This document shows, one piece after another, positions 1 to 7,837 of a stretch of 64,000 nt of DNA. The DNA lies in contig NZ_SMZY01000004.1 in assembly GCF_004358755.1 (NCBI RefSeq), forward strand, positions 186,001-250,000. The letters are read 5' to 3'. This stretch comes from Peribacillus frigoritolerans. Its GTDB lineage: Bacteria > Bacillota > Bacilli > Bacillales > Bacillaceae. The notes below the pieces were generated by a model. The model saw only the letters and a list, made by a program, of their open reading frames with translations. It was not told where the DNA came from and made no database searches. The stretch's first letter is position 1; each line of letters opens with the position of its first letter. The translations under genes and the position numbers were made by a program.

Positions 1-245
1 TCATTGACGCCTTCCACAATAAATTCCCGGCCTTTATAGATGGCATAAGGTTTATACTCATAGGCATTCTCTAATTCAGATTGAGCAATTTCTTTAATGA
101 AAATGTTCTTCTTCAATCCTGCTGCCTGAAATCCCGCTCCTTGAGCTGCTTTGTCACGCGTGCGCAAAGTGACCTTTCCGCTTCCTTCAGGGATGATTGA
201 ATACTCTTTCCCTTTATAGATGCCGTATTCTCCTTTTTTAATCAT
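1..245 (-). CDS. Partial hypothetical protein, possible immunity partner of the upstream effector
   Basis: This is the N-terminal 81 residues of a protein whose C-terminus lies beyond the window edge. It starts MIKKGEYGIYKGKEY and shows two similar segments (YGIYKGKEY near residue 7, YAIYKGREF near residue 67), which suggests a small beta-rich repeat protein. The ATG overlaps the stop of the upstream effector gene (ATGATTAA), and a GAGGAG ribosome site sits 10 bases upstream inside that gene, so translation is probably coupled. Position directly 3' of a polymorphic-toxin-like gene is typical of an immunity gene. That role is inferred from context; I do not recognise the family. Confidence 0.6.
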   Translation of the reverse strand, partial: MIKKGEYGIYKGKEYSIIPEGSGKVTLRTRDKAAQGAGFQAAGLKKNIFIKEIAQSELENAYEYKPYAIYKGREFIVEGVN

Positions 246-1560
246 GACTGTTTAACTCCTCTATACTGTAAAATCTTTGATCATATTTATCATAGATTCC
301 AACCAGTTCTTCTGCGCCGTCTTTAACAACGTAGATTTCACCGGCGCTTGGTCTCGCGTTAGTTCCATAAATCGTTTCAAACTCAGGGACAATCTTACCA
401 TTTTCAGCCGCTGTAAATCCATGCCCTGTTTGAGGATAGCTGATATATTCATTAGGCTTTGCTGCATGAGGGCTGTTAAGCTCTTCTGCATATGGTATCT
501 TTAGCCGTTCGCTTTGTTCTGTTGTAAATCGGATCACAGCGTATTCTTTGTCAGGTGAAAACGGTGTGTTCGGATAGTCCATCCGCAAGGAATTGTACAT
601 ATCTGCAGACGATGTAATGTCGCTGACATCATCCATCTTCGCTATGCATCCCCCTACGTCTGTAAGTTGACCAGATAAATACAGCTCTAGCTTATCCTGG
701 TCAATGACCTTCTGCAAAACGGTTGAACCATTGACAGCCGGTACAGCTTCCCGGACTTGATGCATTTTGTCCAATTCCTCAGGCGTTAAATCCTTGTAAT
801 ATTGGGCTTGAAGGGTTAAGAATTCGTCCTTTAAAAGCCCTGCTTCACCAAGCACCGAATCAATCTCCGCTGCAAACCCTTTCCCCTGCGAAAGCTTTGC
901 ATAATCAAAACTCGTATCCATCCCGTGAGTCTCGGTCGCAACTTTCGGCTTAGAGGATGTCCCATCTGGAACTTTTGTCAGCTTCGCAGCTTTTCCCAGC
1001 TTATCAATTCCCTTGCCTCCGAGAAGACCAAGTCCAATAGAGACGACACCATATGTAAAGAATTCCGTCCGGCTGTATACATCACCATTTATTACTTTTG
1101 TTTCCCAGGCTTCTGAGAGCGTGTTCCACATGGACTCAAGGGTTTCAAGGGGGTGAATGATGGCATCCCACATAGCTTCATATGTTTCCCATTCTGTAAG
1201 GGATACGAGCCCGTCCCAGGCATCTGTAAGCCCATTTTTAGCACCATCCCACAGACCGGAGAAAAAACCGCCCCAGCCCGAAGAAGCAGACGATTTGGCG
1301 GCCTCATCTGCTTCTCTCATGCCATTTGCGGTGTTTTCAATTAATGTTTTTGCATCTTGCGTCAGTGTATGAAACCGATTAACCAGATGACGGATCTCTT
1401 CCTGAAGATCAAGAGCCCTGTCTACACGTGCAACAGAGGTAAAGCGCAGTCTGGCAGATTCCCAGTTTAACAGATCAAGTGCATCTCCCGTATAAGAACG
1501 GGATTGCTCAATGCGCTGCGCGAAATCTTCAAGTTCTTCCGGTCTAATTTTAATTTCCAT
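238..1560 (-). CDS. Type VII-secretion-style effector with unknown C-terminal domain
   Basis: A 440-residue protein. Residues 1-95 are mostly helical and resemble a WXG/LXG-type secretion domain, with a Trp near residue 33. Residues 96-165 are Trp- and Gly-rich, and 168-195 form a hydrophobic glycine-rich stretch, as in pre-toxin linkers. The C-terminal 180 residues are a separate globular domain containing VIRFTTEQ and TGHGFTAAENG. I cannot assign it to a toxin fold; an ADP-ribosyltransferase-like R...E layout is possible but weak. It follows a small helical protein gene by 48 bases and overlaps a small downstream gene, the usual partner-toxin-immunity order. No signal peptide is visible, which fits ESX/Yuk-type export. 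Confidence 0.65.
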   Translation of the reverse strand: MEIKIRPEELEDFAQRIEQSRSYTGDALDLLNWESARLRFTSVARVDRALDLQEEIRHLVNRFHTLTQDAKTLIENTANGMREADEAAKSSASSGWGGFFSGLWDGAKNGLTDAWDGLVSLTEWETYEAMWDAIIHPLETLESMWNTLSEAWETKVINGDVYSRTEFFTYGVVSIGLGLLGGKGIDKLGKAAKLTKVPDGTSSKPKVATETHGMDTSFDYAKLSQGKGFAAEIDSVLGEAGLLKDEFLTLQAQYYKDLTPEELDKMHQVREAVPAVNGSTVLQKVIDQDKLELYLSGQLTDVGGCIAKMDDVSDITSSADMYNSLRMDYPNTPFSPDKEYAVIRFTTEQSERLKIPYAEELNSPHAAKPNEYISYPQTGHGFTAAENGKIVPEFETIYGTNARPSAGEIYVVKDGAEELVGIYDKYDQRFYSIEELNSHD

Positions 1561-1608
1561 ATGCGGTCTACCTCTCCTTTTTCCCTTTAAACCATTTGCA
1601 GCGCTGTA

Positions 1609-1971
1609 TCAGGCGAGGCCAGCAGCAAGTTCCCTAAGCCTTCCGATTTCATTTCTGAGTTCCTGAAAAAGCTCATCCTTCATTTCGTATATATGATGAT
1701 AAGTGACACGAATGTCATCTCTAATACTTTCATAGGCTAATTTTGTCTGGCCGGTCCATTCATCTGCATACTGCTGATGAATGTTATTAAAATGATAAAC
1801 GCCGTCATCAAACGTACCCATTGCATTCTTAATAGCAGCAAGGTATGCTTCGAGTTCATCTGCATCCCGGTTGTATTCGGCCTGCTTTCTCTTTCTCTCC
1901 AAGTCTTCAAAGAAGTCTTCGATCGTATCCAACAAGTTCTTTCCACGTCCTTCTTCCTGATTTAGAAGCAT
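1609..1971 (-). CDS. Small helical WXG100-like partner protein
   Basis: This 120-residue protein is predicted to be almost all alpha-helical, with a WTG turn near residue 71 (DEWTGQTKLAYES), the hallmark of WXG100 and DUF5082-like type VII secretion partners. It lies directly upstream of the effector gene in the same orientation and probably acts as its targeting partner or chaperone. The start is unsure: the ATG at 1971 has no good ribosome site, whereas GGAAGAAGG follows slightly downstream and could serve an internal TTG. The partner role is inferred from fold and neighbourhood. Confidence 0.55.
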   Translation of the reverse strand: MLLNQEEGRGKNLLDTIEDFFEDLERKRKQAEYNRDADELEAYLAAIKNAMGTFDDGVYHFNNIHQQYADEWTGQTKLAYESIRDDIRVTYHHIYEMKDELFQELRNEIGRLRELAAGLA

Positions 1972-2122
1972 CTTATAGTTATGTTAAAATATGGGGATGA
2001 ATCCGGCAACTATCTATTAAACTATTTTTACACGTAGGCGAATATGACTAGAAAAGAAATTATCCTTTCCTACTATTAGAATATATTGAAAACTTCATGC
2101 CTTTTATTCCGATTAAATGACC

Positions 2123-2812
2123 TTATTTAAGGATATAAACTCGTTCAGGTCTTCCAATTGTTCCATAGGATAAATCAGCAGCAATTTTCTCCTCGGAGAT
2201 GAGATGTTCAAGGTACCTCCTTGCAGTTGTCCGGCTCACGCCGATTTGCTTTGCCACGGTTTCAGCCGTTAGTCCCTGTCCCGCATCCAGCACTTCCATG
2301 ACTTTAATCAGCGTCAGTTTATCGATTCCTTTTGGGAGCATGGGCTTTTCATAAATGTCCTGCTGCTTATACAGAAGCTTGTCCACTTCTTCCTGACCCA
2401 TGATTTTGTTTTCCGATCTGATTGCTTCAAGCTTGCGGTAGTGGTCTTCGTATCTTTTTAAGGACTGCTTGAACCGCTCAAAAACAACAGGTTTGATAAT
2501 AAAATCAAACACTCCGATTGTAATGGCTTCCTGAACGGTTTCAATTTCCCGGGCAGCTGTTATCATAATGACATCTGTCTGCTTATCAAGCTGCTTGATT
2601 TCTTTTAATAAATCGCATCCGTTCATATCCGGAAAATACACATCAAGGAGGATTAAATCAGGTTTTAAAATATCAATCAAGCTTTTTGCTTCAGCATAAT
2701 CAGCAGCGATTCCGATGGTTTGAAATCCCTTAATCTGCTCAAGAAATCTTCTTTGAATCTCCGCAATCCTTAAGTCATCTTCAATGATCAGCACCTCAAT
2801 GGCTTGATTCAT
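2123..2812 (-). CDS. Response regulator of the CitB/DcuR/DctR family
   Basis: A receiver domain fills the first 120 residues, with acidic pair EDD near residue 12, phospho-acceptor in LLDVYFPDMNG near residue 58 and Lys in IIKPV near residue 107. A C-terminal helix-turn-helix (VAKQIGVSRTTARRYLEHL) follows. This is the layout of regulators paired with DcuS/CitA-type kinases. It overlaps the kinase gene by 17 bases, so the pair is translationally coupled. I prefer the second ATG, seven bases after GGGGGT. By family and context it should activate the adjacent tctCBA carboxylate transporter genes; the actual ligand is unknown. Confidence 0.85.
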   Translation of the reverse strand: MNQAIEVLIIEDDLRIAEIQRRFLEQIKGFQTIGIAADYAEAKSLIDILKPDLILLDVYFPDMNGCDLLKEIKQLDKQTDVIMITAAREIETVQEAITIGVFDFIIKPVVFERFKQSLKRYEDHYRKLEAIRSENKIMGQEEVDKLLYKQQDIYEKPMLPKGIDKLTLIKVMEVLDAGQGLTAETVAKQIGVSRTTARRYLEHLISEEKIAADLSYGTIGRPERVYILK

Positions 2813-4403
2813 GATCATACCCCCTGCTTTTTGGAATGGCTACAGTAAATGCAGTTCCTTCTTCTTTCTTCGATGAAAACGTAATCGTTCCTCCCGTTTT
2901 TTTCAAAGCCTGCTGAACAAGACTCAGTCCGATGCCTGCATTTTTGTCCCTGCTCTTTGTAGAGAACCCCTGCTGGAATATGCGCTCGAAATGTTTTTCC
3001 TCTATACCTGGTCCATTGTCTTCAACTTCAATAATCAATTCTTTGCCCAGATCTGTTAAAAAGAGCGATACCTTTTTATCACCATCTTCTTTTTCTCTGA
3101 CAGCTTCAAATGCATTATTCAGCAGATTGCCAAAAATGGTGATTAATGCATCACGATTCAGCGAGTCCGGAACATCCTGAAAGCTGCTTCCTTCATCTAT
3201 GGAAAACTGTATTTTCAATTCGCTTGCCAGACTGATTTTCCCTAAAATAAATCCCGCGAGAATAGGATCGGGAATTTCTCTCATGATGAAGCCAATAAAT
3301 CCCTGTGTGACATTTACTTCTTTTGAAATAAACTCAATCGCCTCTTTGTAAGAACCCAAATGGATAAGTCCAAGGAGTGTATACAGCTTGTTTGAATATT
3401 CATGTGTCTGCGCTCTTAAACCCTCCGCATATGCTTTTACGTGGGACAGTTCCTTCAGCACCTGTGACAGCTCGGATTTATTCCGGAAGCTCGCTACAGC
3501 GCCAATAACTTCCCCTCTTTTATCAAAAATAGGAATGCGGTTTACAACGAAAACGTCCTCCAGAATGATAAATTCCTGATCGTACTCAGCTTGTCCGGAA
3601 TCAACCACCTGCAGCAGATGAGTATCTTTAATAATCTCTTCAATCCGCTTTCCTCTTAACAGGACCTCATTTGGAATCTGCAGGATTTTATGGGCATTTT
3701 CATTTACCACCGTGATTTTCCCATCTGTATCAATTGCAATGATTCCTTCATGAATGGACTCTAAAATAGCATGCTTTTCCTGATACATCCATGCAATCTC
3801 ACGCGGCTCAAGGCCGAATATGGCTTTTTTTATATTTAAAGAGATTAATAATGCCGAAATAATTCCGCCTATTAAAATGATGATCGTAAAAAATAAGATT
3901 TTATGTTCAAGACTTGTCAGCTCTTTTTCGATATCCTCCTGAAGAAACCCAACAGAAACGACTCCAATTACTTGATTGTTCAGATCAAATATGGGTGCTT
4001 TTCCTCTAAGGGATGGCCCAAGGGTTCCGATGGATTCAGAGATGACGGTTCTTCCTTTAAATACCTCTTCGTTATCTCCGCCCACCATTTTTTCGCCCAA
4101 TCGATCCACATCAGGATGTGAATACCTGATTTCATCAAGGTTTCCTACGACGATAAATTCCGCCCCCACCTCTTTGCGGATTTTCTCTGCGACCGGCTGA
4201 ATGATTTCAGACGGATTTTCTGCTGAGAAAGCTTCCCCGATCTCAGGCATATAAGCGATCGTCTCGGCAACAGACAGTGCCTGCATTCCTTTATCCTTTT
4301 TCAAATTGGTCTCCATGATGGATTTAAACGTTAATTCAAATATCCCTGCCATCAAGACCACTACCAGGCAAATCCCTATCATCAGCTTAGTATGTAATCG
4401 CAT
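2796..4403 (-). CDS. Sensor histidine kinase of the DcuS/CitA family
   Basis: A 535-residue membrane kinase. Transmembrane helices near residues 7-29 and 169-191 enclose an extracytoplasmic PAS-like (sCache) domain containing the family's typical SIGTLGPSLRGKAP and VVGFLQ-like segments. A cytoplasmic PAS domain (IDTDGKITVVN) follows, then a dimerisation helix with HEYSNKLYTLLGL and an HATPase domain with N-box NLLNNAFEA and DNGPGIEE, GIGLSLV. Members of this family sense C4-dicarboxylates or citrate outside the cell. Its location beside a tripartite carboxylate transporter points to control of that transporter. It ends inside the response regulator gene. Confidence 0.88.
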   Translation of the reverse strand: MRLHTKLMIGICLVVVLMAGIFELTFKSIMETNLKKDKGMQALSVAETIAYMPEIGEAFSAENPSEIIQPVAEKIRKEVGAEFIVVGNLDEIRYSHPDVDRLGEKMVGGDNEEVFKGRTVISESIGTLGPSLRGKAPIFDLNNQVIGVVSVGFLQEDIEKELTSLEHKILFFTIIILIGGIISALLISLNIKKAIFGLEPREIAWMYQEKHAILESIHEGIIAIDTDGKITVVNENAHKILQIPNEVLLRGKRIEEIIKDTHLLQVVDSGQAEYDQEFIILEDVFVVNRIPIFDKRGEVIGAVASFRNKSELSQVLKELSHVKAYAEGLRAQTHEYSNKLYTLLGLIHLGSYKEAIEFISKEVNVTQGFIGFIMREIPDPILAGFILGKISLASELKIQFSIDEGSSFQDVPDSLNRDALITIFGNLLNNAFEAVREKEDGDKKVSLFLTDLGKELIIEVEDNGPGIEEKHFERIFQQGFSTKSRDKNAGIGLSLVQQALKKTGGTITFSSKKEEGTAFTVAIPKSRGYDHESSH

Positions 4404-4424
4404 TCATTCACCTCTGCTTAATCA

Positions 4425-4460
4425 TAGTAAAAAAACTCCTTATAAAAAAGGAGTTTTTTA
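4425..4460 (-). terminator. Terminator overlapping the tctA stop codon
   Basis: The inverted repeat AAACTCCTTA/AAAAAGGAGTTT is flanked by A and T runs on both sides and could work in either direction. It ends the tctCBA transcript and overlaps the tctA stop codon, separating the transporter operon from the two-component genes. Confidence 0.8.
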
Positions 4461-5984
4461 GCCTTCTACGTTAATGATGACATCCTTCCCCCGTTTTTTC
4501 ATCAAAACAGGAATCAGCAGCCATAGTGCCGTAAGAATCAAAAAGGAGATGGAAAGAGGGCGTGAGAAGAAAATGCTGTACTCTCCATTTGAAATAGTAA
4601 GCGCCCTTCTCATATTGTTTTCTATCATTGGACCTAAAACCAAGCCTAACACCAGAGGAGCAATTGGGTAATCATTTTTTGTCAAAAAGTAGCCGAGTAC
4701 ACCGCATGCAAGGAGAAGGAGCAAGTCATAGACTGAGACCTGCACCGCGTATACACCAAAAATGGAAATGGCGACAATAATGGGAATCAAATACTTTTTC
4801 GGTGTTTGAATGATTTTAGCAAACACTTTAACAAGCGGCATATTTAATGCAAGAAGCATAACATTCCCTATAAACATGCTTGCAATTAAGCCCCATGCAA
4901 CTTGAGGATGATCTTCAAAAAGCAGCGGACCCGGCTGAATGTTGTACATCATTAGGGCACCCATCAAAATCGCAGTTGTCCCAGATCCCGGAATGCCAAG
5001 CGTTAATAAGGGAATCATCGCGCCGCCAGATGCAGCGTTATTCGCAGATTCAGGCGCAGCCACACCAGCAATCGCACCCTTGCCGAACTTCGATGGATTC
5101 TTGCTGATTTTCTTTTCCATGATATACGAAAAAAATGAAGCCAATGTAGCACCGGCGCCCGGCAGTATCCCGATGAAAAATCCTAAAAATGAACCTCTTG
5201 CAATCGGACCTGCTGATTCCTTCAATTCATCTTTAGAAGGTAAAATGTTATTGATTTTAGCAATTTCCGCATCTTCCTCTTCTTTTTCAAGGACCGTCTT
5301 GAAAACCTCGCCTAATGCAAATAAGCCAACAGCTATCGTTAAAAATTCAATGCCCTGATAAAGCCATGGGAAATCGAATGTAAATCTGGCAACTCCTGAT
5401 ACATTATCCACTCCAATCGTTGCGAGCAATAAACCTGTGATTGTCATGATGAGAGCCTTTGTCACCGATTTTCCTGCCAGACCGCTGACTGCTGCGATGC
5501 CAAGAAGCATCAGTGAAAAATATTCTGCCGGTCCAAACTTAATGGCTACGCTTGATAAAGGCTTTGCCAATAAGATAAGGGCGATAAGCGTGACAATTCC
5601 GGCAAAAAAAGAGCCGATTGCAGCGATGGAAAGTGCACTTCCCGCCCTGCCGTTCTTTGCCATTTGATAGCCATCAAGTGTAGTGACAACAGAGGATGAT
5701 TCCCCAGGTGTATTTAAAAGAATAGACGTTGTGGAGCCTCCGTACATGGCTCCGTAATAAACCCCTGCAAGCAGAATGATGGCGCTTGTTGCCGCTTGTT
5801 CCGGCGGCAGCCCCCCAGTCATAGAAGCTGTGACCGGTATTAAAAGGGCTACGCCGCTCATCGGCCCGATTCCAGGCAGAACGCCCACCGCTGTCCCAAT
5901 CAGGACCCCTGCAAAAGCAAAGAGGATGTTATACCAAATGAAGGCTGACTGAAAGCCCTGCAGCAGATAATCAAGAGTTCCCAT
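4458..5984 (-). CDS. tctA: Tripartite tricarboxylate transporter large membrane subunit TctA
   Basis: A 508-residue polytopic membrane protein with about 11-12 hydrophobic segments. It carries TctA family signatures: GTAVGVLPGIGPMSGVALLIP near residue 30, YGGSTTSILLNTPGE near residue 80, and a second half-repeat GFFIGILPGAGATLAS with GIPGSGTTAILMGAL. It is the channel subunit that works with TctB and the solute-binding protein TctC to take up citrate-like or other carboxylates using the ion gradient. It lies 24 bases after tctB. Substrate cannot be read from sequence. Confidence 0.93.
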   Translation of the reverse strand: MGTLDYLLQGFQSAFIWYNILFAFAGVLIGTAVGVLPGIGPMSGVALLIPVTASMTGGLPPEQAATSAIILLAGVYYGAMYGGSTTSILLNTPGESSSVVTTLDGYQMAKNGRAGSALSIAAIGSFFAGIVTLIALILLAKPLSSVAIKFGPAEYFSLMLLGIAAVSGLAGKSVTKALIMTITGLLLATIGVDNVSGVARFTFDFPWLYQGIEFLTIAVGLFALGEVFKTVLEKEEEDAEIAKINNILPSKDELKESAGPIARGSFLGFFIGILPGAGATLASFFSYIMEKKISKNPSKFGKGAIAGVAAPESANNAASGGAMIPLLTLGIPGSGTTAILMGALMMYNIQPGPLLFEDHPQVAWGLIASMFIGNVMLLALNMPLVKVFAKIIQTPKKYLIPIIVAISIFGVYAVQVSVYDLLLLLACGVLGYFLTKNDYPIAPLVLGLVLGPMIENNMRRALTISNGEYSIFFSRPLSISFLILTALWLLIPVLMKKRGKDVIINVEG

Positions 5985-6008
5985 TGTGCTTTTCCTCCTT
6001 TCATTTCC

Positions 6009-6461
6009 TTAAAACCATACCGGAAAGCTCGGCAGGGTTCCTTTAAGAACAACAACAAATAAATAATAGATTCCCGCAGAAAAACAAGCAGATATCACGA
6101 TTGATTTCACCCATTGCCCCCGTTCCATTGCTTGAAAGCATATGAATAGGAAGACAAATGTCGTGATGACGTAACCGATTGTTTCCAGCAGCGCAATATA
6201 AAACAAGGCTGCAGCGAAAATAATAATGAATGTTTTGATCTGCAAAGGTTCCTTTTTTCCGTATTTCTTTTGATAATGAAGGGTTTCATAAAATAAACGC
6301 AGACTTAGCAGAAAAAGGATTGCACCGAGAAAGAACGGAAAAATATTAGGCCCGACAACACTTCCATATGAAGATTCTGCGATCTGCATACTGCCGTACA
6401 TAAAGAGCGATCCGACCGTTAAAAACAAAACGGCTGCTGCCCTGTCAAAATGGATTGACAT
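6009..6461 (-). CDS. tctB: Tripartite tricarboxylate transporter small membrane subunit TctB
   Basis: About 150 residues with four hydrophobic segments, the size and topology of the TctB family. It is the small membrane partner of TctA. The ATG chosen (MSIHFDRAA) is nine bases after AAAGG; a second ATG three codons upstream lies too close to that site. Between this gene and tctC there is a 120-base gap containing a hairpin-forming repeat, which may give the binding protein more transcript than the membrane subunits. Confidence 0.88.
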   Translation of the reverse strand: MSIHFDRAAAVLFLTVGSLFMYGSMQIAESSYGSVVGPNIFPFFLGAILFLLSLRLFYETLHYQKKYGKKEPLQIKTFIIIFAAALFYIALLETIGYVITTFVFLFICFQAMERGQWVKSIVISACFSAGIYYLFVVVLKGTLPSFPVWF

Positions 6462-6492
6462 GTGAATCATCCTTTCCTGTAAGAAAAGCGGA

Positions 6493-6534
6493 AGCGCCTT
6501 GTTCTGACTGAAGATCTAGGCGCTGCTGCAAGAC
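6493..6534. repeat. Palindromic intergenic repeat between tctC and tctB
   Basis: AGCGCCT and AGGCGCT arms are separated by 28 bases and preceded by AAAAGCGGA. This resembles a repeat I recall from intergenic regions of many Bacillus genomes (AAAAGCGGAAGCGCCTTG start). It may fold in the mRNA and stabilise the upstream tctC message. Confidence 0.5.
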
Positions 6535-6590
6535 ATAGAAACGCTGAATTTTATTCTTTCTTAAAACTTGAAGCAAGAAGAAGCCTGTAA

Positions 6591-7607
6591 TTATTTCGCC
6601 ATTCCAACAGCCTCAAGCAAGGTCTGCACTTGTTTTTCCTGCTCTTCTAAAAACGTTTTAAAGTCCCCGCCATTCTTATATTCCATTTCCCATCCCTGTG
6701 TTTCGACTTCCTTTTTCCATTCCTCTGACTGGACTAAATTTTTTATTGTTTTCTCCCAGTATTTAAAGGCTTCATCAGACATTTCCGCTGGACCGAATAC
6801 CCCGCGCCAAATGGTGAATTCAGCGTCAATTCCCTGCTCCTTCGCAGTTGGAAGATCCTTAAGCTCGCCTTGAAGCCGCTCGGGTGCTGTTGTTGCCAGA
6901 ACTCTAACCTTGCCTGCCTTTAAGAATTCTTTCACACTTGATACATCTGTTCCGATCGCATCAGCATTGTTTCCGAGAAGAGCTGTAATGGCCTCGCCTC
7001 CCCCATCATAGGAAACATATTTTAACTTTGTCGGATCCGCTCCATCTGCATAAGCAGGAAGAATCGAAATCAGGTGGTCCATCGAACCTGGTGCAGATCC
7101 TCCTGCAAAAGTAAGCTTGCCCGGATCTTTTTTCACATCATCCAATAAGGATTTAAGGTCTTTGTATTTTGAATCTTCTTTCACAACAATTGCCCCGTAA
7201 TCCTTCGTCAATTGAGCAAGCGGTGTTGTATTTTTGTACCCGTACGGACTGTTCCCTTCTTTTTTCAGGTTATTGATAATAACAGGAGGCGAATTGACAA
7301 ATAGCCGGTCATTATTTTGAACATCCTGTGTGGCATATTCGGCCATGAATACCGCTCCGCCTCCGCCAGGTTTGTTTTCAACTGTGAGCGGCTGATCTAC
7401 AAGCTTGGTTTCACTCAAGACCTTCACGAATGACCTCGCCGTTAAATCCCAGCCTCCTCCGGCACCTGATGGCGCGACAACCGTTAAAGCCTTTGTTGGA
7501 TAGCCTGTACTGCCGGAAGCTGCTTTCTCACCGCTGCTGCAGGCACCTAAGCTTAATGCAAGAGCGCCTGCACAAATGATCATGGATACTTTTTTAAATC
7601 CGAACAT
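6591..7607 (-). CDS. tctC: Carboxylate-binding lipoprotein TctC
   Basis: A 338-residue solute-binding protein of the Bug/TctC family. It has a lipoprotein signal peptide (hydrophobic stretch ending LGACSSG, Cys near residue 21) so it is anchored outside the membrane. Family signatures include VVAPSGAGGGWDLTAR and NKPGGGGAVFMAEYA near the N-terminus and GSAPGSMDHL mid-protein. It captures the substrate for TctAB. The start is fixed by AAAGGGGG six bases upstream; longer reading frames to the right lack support. It heads the tctCBA operon. Confidence 0.92.
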   Translation of the reverse strand: MFGFKKVSMIICAGALALSLGACSSGEKAASGSTGYPTKALTVVAPSGAGGGWDLTARSFVKVLSETKLVDQPLTVENKPGGGGAVFMAEYATQDVQNNDRLFVNSPPVIINNLKKEGNSPYGYKNTTPLAQLTKDYGAIVVKEDSKYKDLKSLLDDVKKDPGKLTFAGGSAPGSMDHLISILPAYADGADPTKLKYVSYDGGGEAITALLGNNADAIGTDVSSVKEFLKAGKVRVLATTAPERLQGELKDLPTAKEQGIDAEFTIWRGVFGPAEMSDEAFKYWEKTIKNLVQSEEWKKEVETQGWEMEYKNGGDFKTFLEEQEKQVQTLLEAVGMAK

Positions 7608-7620
7608 ATACATCCCCCTT

Positions 7621-7634
7621 TGTAAGCGTTTTCT
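7621..7634. promoter_or_regulatory. cre box (CcpA site) upstream of tctC
   Basis: TGTAAGCGTTTTCT matches the catabolite-responsive element consensus TGTAARCGYTWNCW exactly. It touches the tctC ribosome site, so CcpA bound here would repress the transporter when preferred sugars are present. Confidence 0.7.
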
Positions 7635-7800
7635 TAATTTTACAGAGGATTCTGAAAAAATATAGTTTATACAAGTAAAGAGCATAAAAACCTTTAGTTC
7701 CTTTTTGTCCTTTTTGTTCACGGGTGAAATAACAGCTGAATTCATTTGAATAAATGGCTCGGGAAACATATAATTGTAAAATGAACTGATGATTTATGGA

Positions 7801-7806
7801 TATAAT
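7801..7806 (+). promoter_or_regulatory. Candidate -10 box for glnS
   Basis: A perfect TATAAT lies 31 bases before the glnS start codon. No convincing -35 stands 17 bases upstream. The gap between tctC and glnS is about 230 bases and has no T-box signature, so the leader appears short and unregulated. Confidence 0.5.
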
Positions 7807-7837
7807 GAAGTTTACATAGAAGAAAGGACGATAAATA

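Noticed and set aside
7608-7837. T-box leader for glnS
   Set aside because: The interval is too short and lacks the T-box sequence.
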